Shown here piece after piece: positions 11,025-23,000 of a stretch of 64,000 bases of DNA; the first letter of the stretch is position 1, and the number at the start of each line of letters is the position of its first letter. The translations under genes and the position numbers were made by a program. The notes beneath the pieces are model-generated. The model searched no databases and was not told the origin of the DNA. It saw nothing but the letters and a program-made list of their open reading frames with translations. The stretch comes from Acanthaster planci (lineage: Eukaryota > Echinodermata > Asteroidea > Valvatida > Acanthasteridae), in the NCBI RefSeq assembly GCF_001949145.1, contig NW_019091378.1, forward strand, positions 146,393 to 210,392, written 5' to 3'.

Positions 11025-14000
11025 GTACTCACTGCACGTCATTGATCAGTGTGTTGTTCTAAAACGTCGACATCCCTAAGGGCAATGTTGTACCGTTTGT
11101 GAGATGTAAAGTCGGAGATTAATCCGCAAGTTGGCAAAAGTTGGACACATCTCAATACGAGTGAACTGCACCTTCTTTGTTTCTTGACATCAAATTCGCC
11201 TTGCATTCACTGACTGTGAACTGGCATTGTTGCTGTTGCGGTAACATTGGCGGCGTGTTGATGTGAGTCTATTCCTTAGACAAGCTGATCGCTGCTATCA
11301 AATTTCACTTGATGCCGTTGAAAAACTTGGCACCTTGTCTTTTGTACATGTAGTGCGGAATTCCTCAATTCCTGAATTTCATACATGGCTCCTCGTACGT
11401 AGTTAGTGTGCCTGTACAAAGGGTACGTTATTAATTTTTAAGTCTCTTGCCTTGAGGCATTCAGGTCACAATTTTGTGCAAATTAAATTGATTTCATGTG
11501 GTGACTGAAACTCCGGAGCAATTAGCCAAGTTTTTGAAGTTGCAGTAGACCAATTGTGCCCCCTAAGTCACCTGACCGTAAAGTGGATATCAAACATCAA
11601 CAAACATGGTGTCCTTGCATAACAAAATGTGTTTTGAAGGATTGTTTGTCAAAAATGAAGCTTAGAATAATACTTTGCCATCTATCAGCTTTATATTTGG
11701 TTAATGACACTTACATGTATGATACACTGTGCTATGAGAGGACATCATGTTTAATACTTATTATGCATGTAGGTCACGTGACTTAGTGGGCACAGTCGCT
11801 CAGTTCAGTTAACTGCCGTGACACCAATTAAGTCAGTAAAACATTAACTTTGAGAGCTTCTGTGATTGTAGGTTATCCTCAGTTGGCTGCAGTAGTTAGA
11901 CTATCTTAAGCTGCTATACAGGGCCAGCCTCTTGTCATTTATCATACCACTGTTTATCAATAGCTGTATACACTGTATCCTAACGTTCAGCCAGGAACCA
12001 AGACTGATTTGCTGTGATGACATTCGGCTGTTTTGTGATGAGAGAAGTCAGTCCTTCAGTAGTTGCAGTCTGGCACATGTGTACCAGTTAATCAATGGTC
12101 TTGGATTAAACTTGTGAAGCAGACACGTGTCTTGATTTTCCCGTCTTTTGAAACACATTGTATGGAAAACTAACCAAAGGTCATGGGATTGACTTGTTTT
12201 TTTTTGTGGTGTCTTCACTTTTTGTCCAGATGGGTACAGTCTTCAGCCAAGAAGGACGGAGTGGATGCAGACTTGGCCAAGTACGATGGGAAGTGGTCGA
12301 TAGAAGAGCCGGAAGACCAGCCTCTGCAGGGTGATCTTGGCCTAGTACTCAAGGTGAGTGGCCAGAAACATGGAATGGTTGATTTAACCTGGAGGACCTG
12401 CCTCTGCAGGGTGATCTACATGTACAATGGGCTGGAATGGGCTGTTGCTAGTTTGACTGGATGTATCAGAAGTTTACATGTGATTCTAGGCCACCTCAAG
12501 GAATAGCACGAGGTCTTAACAGATGGGCGAGTATACATGTACATGTGTGAGCATTCTGAACCTGTGTTGCATCCTTAAGAACTCAGAATGCAGTACGATG
12601 CCCTATAAAGATATCACCGAAATATGTATGACATTTTAGACTTCATCTGGTCATAGCCACAGTGCACCTGTTCTTGATGTCCATGTAACGAATACCGTTT
12701 TTAAAAAAAAATGATGTAAACGTGAAGTTACTGATCATTTGGTCGTCCAGTGTTACATGCACCGTATGTCAGCTAATAATAAGAAGCGTTTCCAGTTCGG
12801 CTATCCCCACACTTTCAAAGAGTTGTTGTGCATTGTTTTGTCATTTATAACAGTGTCTTTGTAACAGGAATGGAACCATGATTGTGGTTGTGTTTACCTG
12901 CATTTTGAAATAGTTCATTTCCATTTAAATTCATTTTCTGTCAGGAGATAGTAAATACCTTGTACTTGTATGACTGTGTAGATTATTGTCAGCTTTTTGT
13001 CGGTTTTGTAGGCTTTTGAGCATACGCTTTCTCAAACTTATGAGGTGTGAAATTTTCATGATGTTCTTAATAGCAAACCAGTCCCCTCAAAAATGCCATT
13101 TCAAGCTTTGAAAACTTGTTTTCGTTTAACAGTCCAAAGCCAGGCATCATGCAATCGGAGCGATGCTGGACAAGCCATTCGTATTTGATGATGAGCCATT
13201 TATTGTGCAGTAAGTATGCATCAATCTTTGCATTCATCTTTTGAAGATGTTCTTCATACATAAACTGGTAACCTAAACAGACAGCTTCAGTTCTTCGTTT
13301 TTGATGTGTAATTTTCTTTCATTTTCAAAATAGAAACAAAGATTTCATCAACCAAGCAGTGCCAGCATTTTTTGCACCAAGAAAATTGTCACCCCTAAAT
13401 ATCCTGTCAGTAAATGGTCCTGGAACCTTAAATAGTTTGCATCGACCTGAAGCAAACCAGAAGATGGAAGTATTTGTAATTGTGGCAACCTATCCTCCTC
13501 AGGAACACCACTGCTGCTCAAAGCAGGTGCAGCTTACATGTAATTGATTAGGGGTTGTCTTCTTTCCCAACAGATATGAAGTGAAGTTCCAGAACGGCAT
13601 GGAATGCGGCGGTGCTTACATCAAGCTGCTGTCCCAAACTCCAGACTTGGAGTTGGTAAGTTGGGCACTGAACTGTCCGATCCAGCCTCTGGGCATGGCT
13701 GTTGCCACTGCTCTGTGGGGAAAGTGTGCCCTCTTCAGAGATGCCAACTTGTACAACTTAGGCGTAATTTTTACGATATATTTAGTCGATTTATGATTGT
13801 ACAATCCAGACTAAGATTTTTATGATTTCCAACTCCAAGGTACAAAACCATACAGTTGTGCATAAACTCTACGTAAGCTAGCGCGGAGCCAGCCTCGTAA
13901 TGCACGCGTCAGAAATGTATCGCTGGCATCCCGCAGTTGGTGAATACAAGCTGCGTGAGTAGCGGTAGAAACCAGCGTGGTTGAATCATCCGTTCGCACC

Positions 14001-17000
14001 AATTAACGCTATGATGAACAGGGAGTGAATAGGCACGTGATTGTGCATTGTACATATAGCCATATCGTACACGTGTGTCAGACATCATGATTGTGCTAAA
14101 GTTGACCGGAGTGGGAGGACTGTCAAGGATTTGATTCTTGGATATTTGGTGAGCAACTGGACTTGTTTTCCACAGTGACAACAAGTGAGCCGAAGTTCAG
14201 GGACGAATGATGTACACCACAAAAATAGGCCTTTATTGCAAAGTCTTGTCGTGGAGAAGCTTACTGGTATTGCAACGTATGTAACTGTGACATGATAAAT
14301 ATTGCCCACGCTGGATCATACGATATCAAGAAGCACATTAGTTAGGCCAAGAAAAAATAGCTCTGCTTCCGATTAAATAGGGTTGGTAGGTAAGGATTTT
14401 TGACAATTTTCTGTGCTGATTGAATGGGATGAAAATTGCCAAGAATTGCCACAAAGGTGGTTAGAATAAAAACCTGAATTAATGTGGAAATACAATCAAA
14501 AATTAATTACAGTTCACACTTGCACAATGCTAGTCGGATAAATAAAAGTGTTCTATATGAAAAGAAGTCGTTGACAGGTGTTTGTTTTGAAAGAAAAGAC
14601 AACAACATTGTTAAAAACTTAAAAACAATTTTTTTCTAATTTGCCGATGAAAATTTTTAGAGTTGCGCTGAAAAACTAGGGTAAGTTGGGAAACCGGAAT
14701 TAGAAGTGCGATAGGATTACACTTTTTCATGTTGAAAAGTTGACATCTCTGCATTTGTATCAGCTTATAATGATTGAATGATGTCACTGTGGGACATGGG
14801 CTTTTTTCACACCTGAGGGCTGTATTGCACTTTTGGTAAGATTGATTAAAATATTATCGTGGGCTACCTAGCTGCTCCCAAGCATACTGTGCTTGCAGCA
14901 ATATTTCCAAAACGAACGGGTAGCAGTGAAATGACAACTTTACAGTTCTTGCTCGAAAGTTCTTCAAAGCTATTGCCATGCAAGATTGTATATGATGTGT
15001 GATTTAATTGCTACTGTTTTAGTCAATATGCAAGCAGATTCAAGCTTTGTCTTCGAGCCAGTGATGGTTCTTGGAAACTTGACTTGTGTTTTTTTCTGAC
15101 CTGTGAATTGCAGTATCTAAGACACCGTGTGATAATTGCAGTTGTATTTATGGGAAGATTTTCACTGTCATGCTCCGTGGCAAGTAAAGGAAAAAACAAA
15201 AAGCTCCGGCCAGGAAATTGTTCTCTTTTTCAACTTCTTTGCGAGTGACAAATTATTCATTCCCTTCCAGAAAAACATGCAGGACAAAACCCCTTACACC
15301 ATCATGTTTGGACCTGACAAGTGTGGAAATGATCAAAAGGTAAGCCAGACACCTGTTGGTCATGGTTCTGTAACGCTTCCAAGTGCATTTGCTGTATTTG
15401 CATATTTGCATCTATTGACTTTGCATGCTGGCACGGACCAGTAAAATTGACATGGATTTACCGTTGGTAAATTTGTCCTTCCATTTTGCAGTTACATTTC
15501 ATCTTCAGACACAAGAATCCAGTCACTGGAGCGTATGAGGTAAGATCAGTCACAAGCAGCATTCCTCCATTGGCTTTATTTTACTAACGTACAGTCCCAC
15601 AGTCAGTCTGTACCAGAGGTGGTCGCCAGTCAATTTTTTATAAGTCTAAGCCAAGTCACCGCCAGTTGGTTCCAGTCACAAGTCATCTGATCCCAGGTCA
15701 AGTCAAATGAGGTCAATTTGGTCCAAACATGAGCAAGTCTCAAGTTTTTTTGTTCAAGTGCAAGTCAAATCACTCATTGTTTTATCTAACTGTGATAAGT
15801 AAACGGGGCCGGGCATCAACATAAGACTTACAAGTTTTAGACAAATGAACTTAACTCGCTTGATTAATTTACACGTACAGATGTGCACTTACAATTTATT
15901 GTGTGATAACAATTTCCATGGTTACTACTACACTACTACAAATAGCAGACCTCGTTAGTTTTCCAAGTCAAGTCACGAGGCAATTTTGCAGGTCCAAGTC
16001 AAGTGACATGTCAAAAACTGATAGTTACAAGTCAAGCCACAAGTCACAAAAATAGCGACTCGAGCCCGACTCGCCCAAGTCAAGTGATTCAAGTCTACAA
16101 CTCTAGTCTGTACCAATCACTGTTGGAAAACTCAAATAACTAGCCTTGGTTTCTGATGTATGTTTATTATTAAGGGTAATGCACTGTTACAGTTTGTTAT
16201 TGGCTGTATTCCATTAACTTATGAATAAAATGAAAAACACCCTACTTTTTTTCAAGGCTTTTGTTTAACCAGGAAGTTGGCATTGTTCTAGTCTCATGAG
16301 ACCTAATTGAGAAAATCATGCGTAAAATTTGTTTTGCAAGTGCACAATTCCAAACTACAGTAACACATTGGGGACAGTTGTGAATTTTCAGTGCAACAGT
16401 GCTTTCCTACATAGCCAGCATAGTGTTCTGGATTCTAGAATGGTTTTGCGTGGCAGTGCAGTGTTGACTTGTGTAACTTTACGTGTTGTACTTGCAGGAG
16501 AAGCATGCCAAGAAGCCGTCCGGCAACTTTGCTCGCATCTTCACTGACAAGAAAACGCATCTTTTCACTCTTGGTAAGTTAGGAAGGAAGATTGGTTAAA
16601 ATAGACTTACTGCCGTGCTGCAATTGGGTTATGAGTTAGGAGCAGAATTTTTAGTTTTCTTAAAAATGAAGATTTTAACCAAAAGTGATAGCGTCCCTCC
16701 TTTTTATAAAATATTACCAGTTACAAAATAAATGGTACTATGAAATTGTGACCTGACCTAAGGAAATGAGCAGGAAGTTGAGAGCTGCTTTTAAATTTGT
16801 GGCCTGTAAAAACAGTCTTGAAAAATGTAAATCAGTAGGGACCCACAGCCTTTTTTTCAGCCCCATAAGTGACCATTTCCATCAAGGTGCCACACTGAAT
16901 GATTCCATCGAAACAGAGAGCTCAGTTTGCTGTTTTTCTCTTTGCCGCCACGGACTTGTGGTGCACTAAACAAAGGGCACTTTACTTTTGCATCTTCCAT

Positions 17001-20000
17001 TCTTGCACAAAGTATATTTGCTCAAATTCAAGAGTTTACCTTTTTTTAATCCATTCCTGTTGTCATTCTTTGGGTTTGGTTTCCCAGTGGTGAACACAGA
17101 CAACAACTTTGAGATCTTTGTTGACCAGGCCAGCGTCAGCTCAGGAAATCTCCTTGAAGACATGACGTAAGTTGAAAAACGGGGCGGTAGAAACTGGGAG
17201 GGAGGGCAGGGATGGTGTGCTAGCAAACTGTCCCCAGGGGGTGCTTGTGTAAGATGAAGTAAACGCCAGGGCGAAAAGTCCAAAAGATGTGAAGCAAGAC
17301 CAGGCAAAGAGACCTGGATCTGTGAAAAGACTAAGGTCCAGAAAACATTGGATTGGAGATACTTGGAGTACCTATTGACTGGTACCCATCCCAATCATTA
17401 ATGAATTGTAGGAAGTGCTAGCAATTTGCATTAAACCGCTGTGATTAACCTGTTTGTTGAATTTTGAACATCAGCACTGTACTGTAAAGCTGATTGCACT
17501 GAATGCTTTTTTGAGCCATGTGACGCACAGATACCAGTGAATAATTCAAAATACTGACACTGTGGTTAGCTCCTAATGCCCCCATCACACTCTGACCACA
17601 GCCAGGAAGACCCCAGTTGGTAAGATTTCATTAAAAACGTGGCTAGGACAGGACGAAAATTTTGGCGAAACATTGTTCTTTCAAGATCGTACTAGGTTGC
17701 TACTGCATTGCTGGCATGCGGATGAATTTCGCCTTTTGTTCTCAGCACAATTAAACTGAGCGTGAGTGCCGACTCTGCTAAATATGCAATCGGATCATTT
17801 CACGATGTAAAAGACTTTTGGTATGATTGTATTATGGCCTAAAAGATCGCAGTACGATGTTAATACATTGTTATAACGTGTATGGTATGCTTGTAGCAAG
17901 CTGCCATCATGTTTCCAAGCATTTCCTGTATACATTGGTGGAAACAGTGCACCCCATCAGCTCTCTGGTGGGAACGGCATAAAATCTTTCCCAATCAAGT
18001 TCCCCTTGTACCACGTCTAGAAAGATCCTACAACAGTGCTCATATGCCCTAACTACGTGAACGCCATCTTTACTAGGTTGTTACTTTGCTGACACTGTGA
18101 GTTGAAGCCACTACGACTCAGCTATGTAAATTTTGAACCTGCCCAAAATTTTGGCATGACCTCCCCGTCTATGAAGCCCTTCCCACATTGCTATCAGGTA
18201 CCACTGAGTTCTTTCTAAGATGTACAAGATCTCACCACGATTGGCCATGCTGTTCCGATTTTATAAGGACATCGTAAGATTTTGTTTGATTGTGATGGGG
18301 CTTTAAGAATCATTGTATTGTAACTTCAGTGCTTATCTTGCTTAATTGGGACACGAACAGCCGATACATAGGGTGTCCATATAAAAAGTATACCAAGATA
18401 AAAATTACTGTAATGGTAAAACTGCTTCATGTATGGGAAAGGGAAGTACATGTCTAGAAAGGGCAGAATGACCTCAATGCAATGGTATACAGTTTGTGAT
18501 GTTATTGACACAGATGAGTGAGCAAACTAGACCGGTGTTAAGGGTACTGAAATCTGGCACTGTGACAAGGTTGCATATTTGATTAACAAGGCTCAACCAT
18601 GCTAGTGTGCAGAATACCACATGCCTTTGCTTTAGTAACGCATTCTTGAAAACAGGGAATGTATCCAAATCAATCTAATCTGCCTTGTTTTTGCCAATTA
18701 CCTCATAAGTTTAATGTGCTGTGCCTTCCCTATGGCCGCCATTCCCGTCAATGCACATCTGGCATATTTGTAGCATGTCCCTTACTGCTCATCTGATCAT
18801 TTCAGGGTCTTGATGGAGATTATTGACTCCCTCCACTATTCTTGCAAGTAACTCCTGAACATTGGCGGGGGATGTTGTTATGATCCCCACCCTGAAGAGT
18901 AAACCCAGCCCTCATTTATTTTAGATTCACTTCTCAGAGGGGAACCAAAACAAAGTGTGCAGACACAAATGAAAGCAAACCAGTTCTCACTCTCGTTCTG
19001 TATTCAACAATTACTGATATATTAAACCACTCAAAAAAATAATACAATCGACGGAACATATTAAATCACAGACAAGGTCATAGTTTAAATTGTCCGTCAG
19101 TTTGGATGCAAGGTGATTTGGGAGGGGTAAACTGCGACAACAAACTTAAATGGAAATTTCAAAGTTCTGTTCTTCGGGTTCTTGATTCTTGTTGTTAGAC
19201 GATTCTAGGTGAAGTACGGGGTGAAGGGTTACTAACGGGCCCTCCCGTTAGTGGGTCAACACGGCCGTTTACAATAAGCTCACGCACGTCGAATAATCCA
19301 GAGATGGCCTCTGGTTCTGGAGACTCGGATCCAAGCCCAAAAGTCAGACGAAGTCGCCAAAACAGACCAGGCAGCACTATTACAATGCAAACTCAACATG
19401 GCCGTTCACGTCGTGACGTTAAGGACCATCGTCACTCCATCTGGCGGCGGTCTCCCAGGCTTGTGCCCCAGAGGTTAACTCCCCTGAACAGCTGGCGTTG
19501 GGCACAATCGTGAAGCTCACGGTCCTTTCCGTTCCGATGGTGAGGGATGAAAGGCACACCCTAACATTCATCCACCCACCCACTTTATACTCGAAGAAAC
19601 ATTCCAGACATGCCCTTCTTCACGCCGAAAATCCCTGCTGCTCAGTCGCTCCGAAGTTATGTCTATTGTTACAATTTGCATAAGACTGCTAGCCCCTGAT
19701 CAGTTTCAGATAGAAATTCCCTCATATACAAAGTCCATGTTCCACACTGAAAAATACAATTATAAGGGTATTATTTAATCAATACATCATCTTAACACCT
19801 CCGCACCTTAAAAAAAAATTTACCCTGAAAAATCCTTCTTTTTCAGTCTCATTTTTTATACTTTTTCTTGGAGAGACAAATACTTTCATAACCTTCATTT
19901 GGTTCTCCTACAACCGAGAAAGTGCGTCGGCAATCACATTTTCTTTGCCAGCTACATGAACAAACTCCAAAGGATATGGTTGTAGCAAGAGACTCCAGCG

Positions 20001-23000
20001 GAAAAGTCCCTGGTTTTTAGTTCTGTACTTATCCAAGAAGACAAGAGGGTTATAATCTGTGTATACTGTTACGTCACCTGCACTCGAAGTTACATAAACA
20101 CCAAACTGCTACAAAGTCAATATCAAACTCAGTGTTTCCTTTTCCATTGTGGAATGCCGTTTTTGATGTCTGGTTAATTTCCGAGAAAAATAACTGACTG
20201 GGCGTTCTACTTTGTCTTCATTTTCTTGCAGCAAAAATCTTGAAAGGTCGTTCAAAATTTGGGGCAGCTAACACGGTTTTGTTACTGAAGACTGCTTTCA
20301 ATCGATCGAGTGATCTTTGACATTTCTCCGACCAAACAAATTTCGTGTTTTTCTGCAGCAAATTGATCAGTGGAGCTACAATGTCACTAAATTTCTAACA
20401 AACTTTCGATAAAAATCAATCATTCCAATAACTCTACGTAACTCCCGTTTGTTGTCAGGATTCGGTAAATCTGCAATGGCCTTAACATTTGCCTCTCGAA
20501 GGTAAACTAGACCCTGGCCTACAATGTGTCCCAAATATGTGACTCAGGCTTTTGCAAACTCACTCTTTTTCAAGTTTATCACCAATTCTGCCCTGCTCAG
20601 TGCATCAAACAAAGTTTTAATGTGCTTGACATGCTCCTGCCAGTTATTGCTGTATACAACTATATCGTCTATGTACACAACACAGTTATCGAGCCCCTAA
20701 ATGACATTATTCGTGAGTCTTTGGAAAGTTGCCGGGGCATTCTTCATGCCAAAAGGCATAACCTTACATTGATATAAGCCACCGGGGGTGACAAAAGCGG
20801 ATGTGTCACGTGCTCTTTCTGTTAAAGGAACCTGCTGATACCTTTAGTAGATCGATTTTACTGACATACTTGGCCTTTCCTACTTTCTTGATACAATCTT
20901 CTATTCGAGGAATTGGGTACGAATCAGTCTTGGTTACGGTATTCACTTTACAATAATCAAAACAGAACCTCTGTAATCCACCTGTCTTTGGTATCAAAAT
21001 GACAGGGGAACTCCAGCTACGATGACTTGGCTCAATCAAGTCTTGCGCCAACATATATCTAACTTCTTCTCTTACAACTTTTAGTGTCTCAGGATTAAGT
21101 CGATAAGGATGTGGTTTAATGAACCCGCTTTCACCTACATCCACATCATGAGTAGCTACAGAGGTTTTGCCTAGTTCATCCAAAAAGTTGTTTGTATTCT
21201 TCAATTAGACGCACGATGTCATCTCTCTGACTTTCAGGTAAATAATCAAACACTTAATCCAGGTTTTTTCAGATGTCTGAATTAGATACCCTGGCGGATA
21301 AAGGATCCACCTTGGATTTCGGAAACTCTGGATCTGGTTCAATCTGGCCGTCCTTTAACTGACTTTCTGTGTCACTCAGGACTGAGTTAACAGCCACTGG
21401 TTCAACATTTTCTCCCTCATAATAAGGATTTAGCCTGTTAACATGACACAGTCGATTACTTTTCCTTCTGCTTGGAGTGTGCACAATATAATTGACATCA
21501 TTCAGTCTTTCCTCTATCCGAGAAGGACCACTAAATCTTGTTCAAAGAGGATCCCCTGGCAAGGGTAACAGCACCAAAACCTTATCTCCAGGCTTGAACC
21601 TGCGAACCCTACTTCTCTCATCGAATTGTGTCTTCATTGCTTTCTCAGCTGTCTTAAGATTTGTGCTCGCTTTTTCACAGGCCTTCACAAGTCTTTCCTT
21701 GAACGTGCACATGTAATCCAACAGATGACTTTCCTCATTCTCATCTAAGAATTTCTCTTCAGTGAGTTTAAGAGGGCCTCTAACTTCATGGCCATAAACT
21801 AACTCAAATGGAGTGAGTCCTGAGGACTCATTAGGAGTATCCTTTCCGTTCCGATGGTGAAGGATGAAAGGCACACCCTAACATTTATCCACCCACCTCA
21901 TACTCGAAGAGCCATTCCTGACAAAGCCTTCTTCACGCCGAAGATTCCTGCTGCTTAGTTGTTCCGAAGTTATGTTGATTGTTACAATTTGCATAAGACT
22001 GTTCGCCCCTTTAGGTTTAACAGTACTCGCCCCTAATCAGTTTCAGATAGAAATTCCCTCATATACAAAGTCCATGTTCCTCATTGAAAAATATTAAATA
22101 CAATTATACGGGTATTATTTAATCAATACATCATCTTAACAACGTAGTGGAAAGATTGTTCTGCAGTTAACCCCATAAAAAGAAATTGGATGGTGTCAAA
22201 TCCGGTGACCGTGGCAGCCATTAAACTTCATTGTTAAACAGAAATTACTCTGTTCCCCAAACGGTTCTGAAACTGTGGCATTGCCTCAACAAGCCTGTGA
22301 GGTGGGGCACTAGCTTGAGCCCACCACACGCTACTGAAGGCTCCATGTCATTGTCTCAGGAAGATCTGTTCAACTGCTTGCACCACAGATTCATTGAATC
22401 AGATTCAAATAGTCCTGTCCATTTAAATTTGCTTGGAAGAAAAACGGTCCTAATAATGATCACTTACCGCACCATCCAACCCAGACATTTACCCTCTCCC
22501 TGCTCATGTTTCACTCATACATACAGGACGCAGCTGCAGGTGGATCACAAAGTCCACCATACACATGCTCGTTATGGAAGTTATCTGTTCCATTCATGCC
22601 AAAACCTGCCCCATCTCCAGTGATAAAGAATTGAACAAACTGTTCCTCGCTGTTACATTTATCCACAAACCATATGCGTTCTTAAAGCAAAGGCGTTTGG
22701 TATTCTGTACACTTGCATGGTTGAGCCTTGTCAATCAAATACGCAAATTTGTCACAGTACCGATTTCAGTAACCTTAAAATCAATCTAGTTTGTTCACTC
22801 ATTTGAGGACATTCTGCCCTCTCTAGAGATACATTTATATTTCTCTTTCCCAGATATAAAGTACATGTAGTTTTGCCATTACGGTAATTTTTATCTCGGT
22901 GCACTTATGTGGACACCCGGTTTACTGAACTCGTAACCATTAATAATATTTCAATTTATTTCATATTTCATTCATTCTGTTTAGTTTTTTACATGAGGGG

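Larger units (their letters stand above)
18876..22141 (-). mobile_element. Gmr1-like Ty3/Gypsy LTR retroelement, degenerate
   Basis: In minus-strand order: partial 5' LTR (22141-21843), integrase C-terminus, reverse transcriptase, RNase H, polypurine tract, 3' LTR (19797-18876). LTR tips are TGTTA...TAACA. Flanks ATGT (18872-18875) and ACGT (22142-22145) suggest a 4-bp target duplication with one mismatch. Integrase before reverse transcriptase is the Ty1/copia order, yet the reverse transcriptase is Gypsy-like; this combination defines the Gmr1-like group of deuterostomes. Gag, protease and the integrase core are deleted at about 21841. Stops interrupt the rest. Confidence 0.85.
18371..22918 (-). 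mobile_element. mariner-superfamily DNA transposon, split by an LTR element
   Basis: The inverted arms 18371-18643 and 22674-22918 match over most of their length, and both begin GGGTGTCC at the outer end; a TA precedes the left one. The minus strand between them carries a decayed IS630/Tc1/mariner-type transposase in two parts separated by the retroelement. The DNA-binding N-terminal region is absent and catalytic residues are altered. It was non-autonomous before the second insertion. Confidence 0.8.

Noticed and set aside
20526-20777. + strand frame near 20.6 kb
   Set aside because: Antisense shadow of the minus-strand reverse transcriptase, including its YIDD region.
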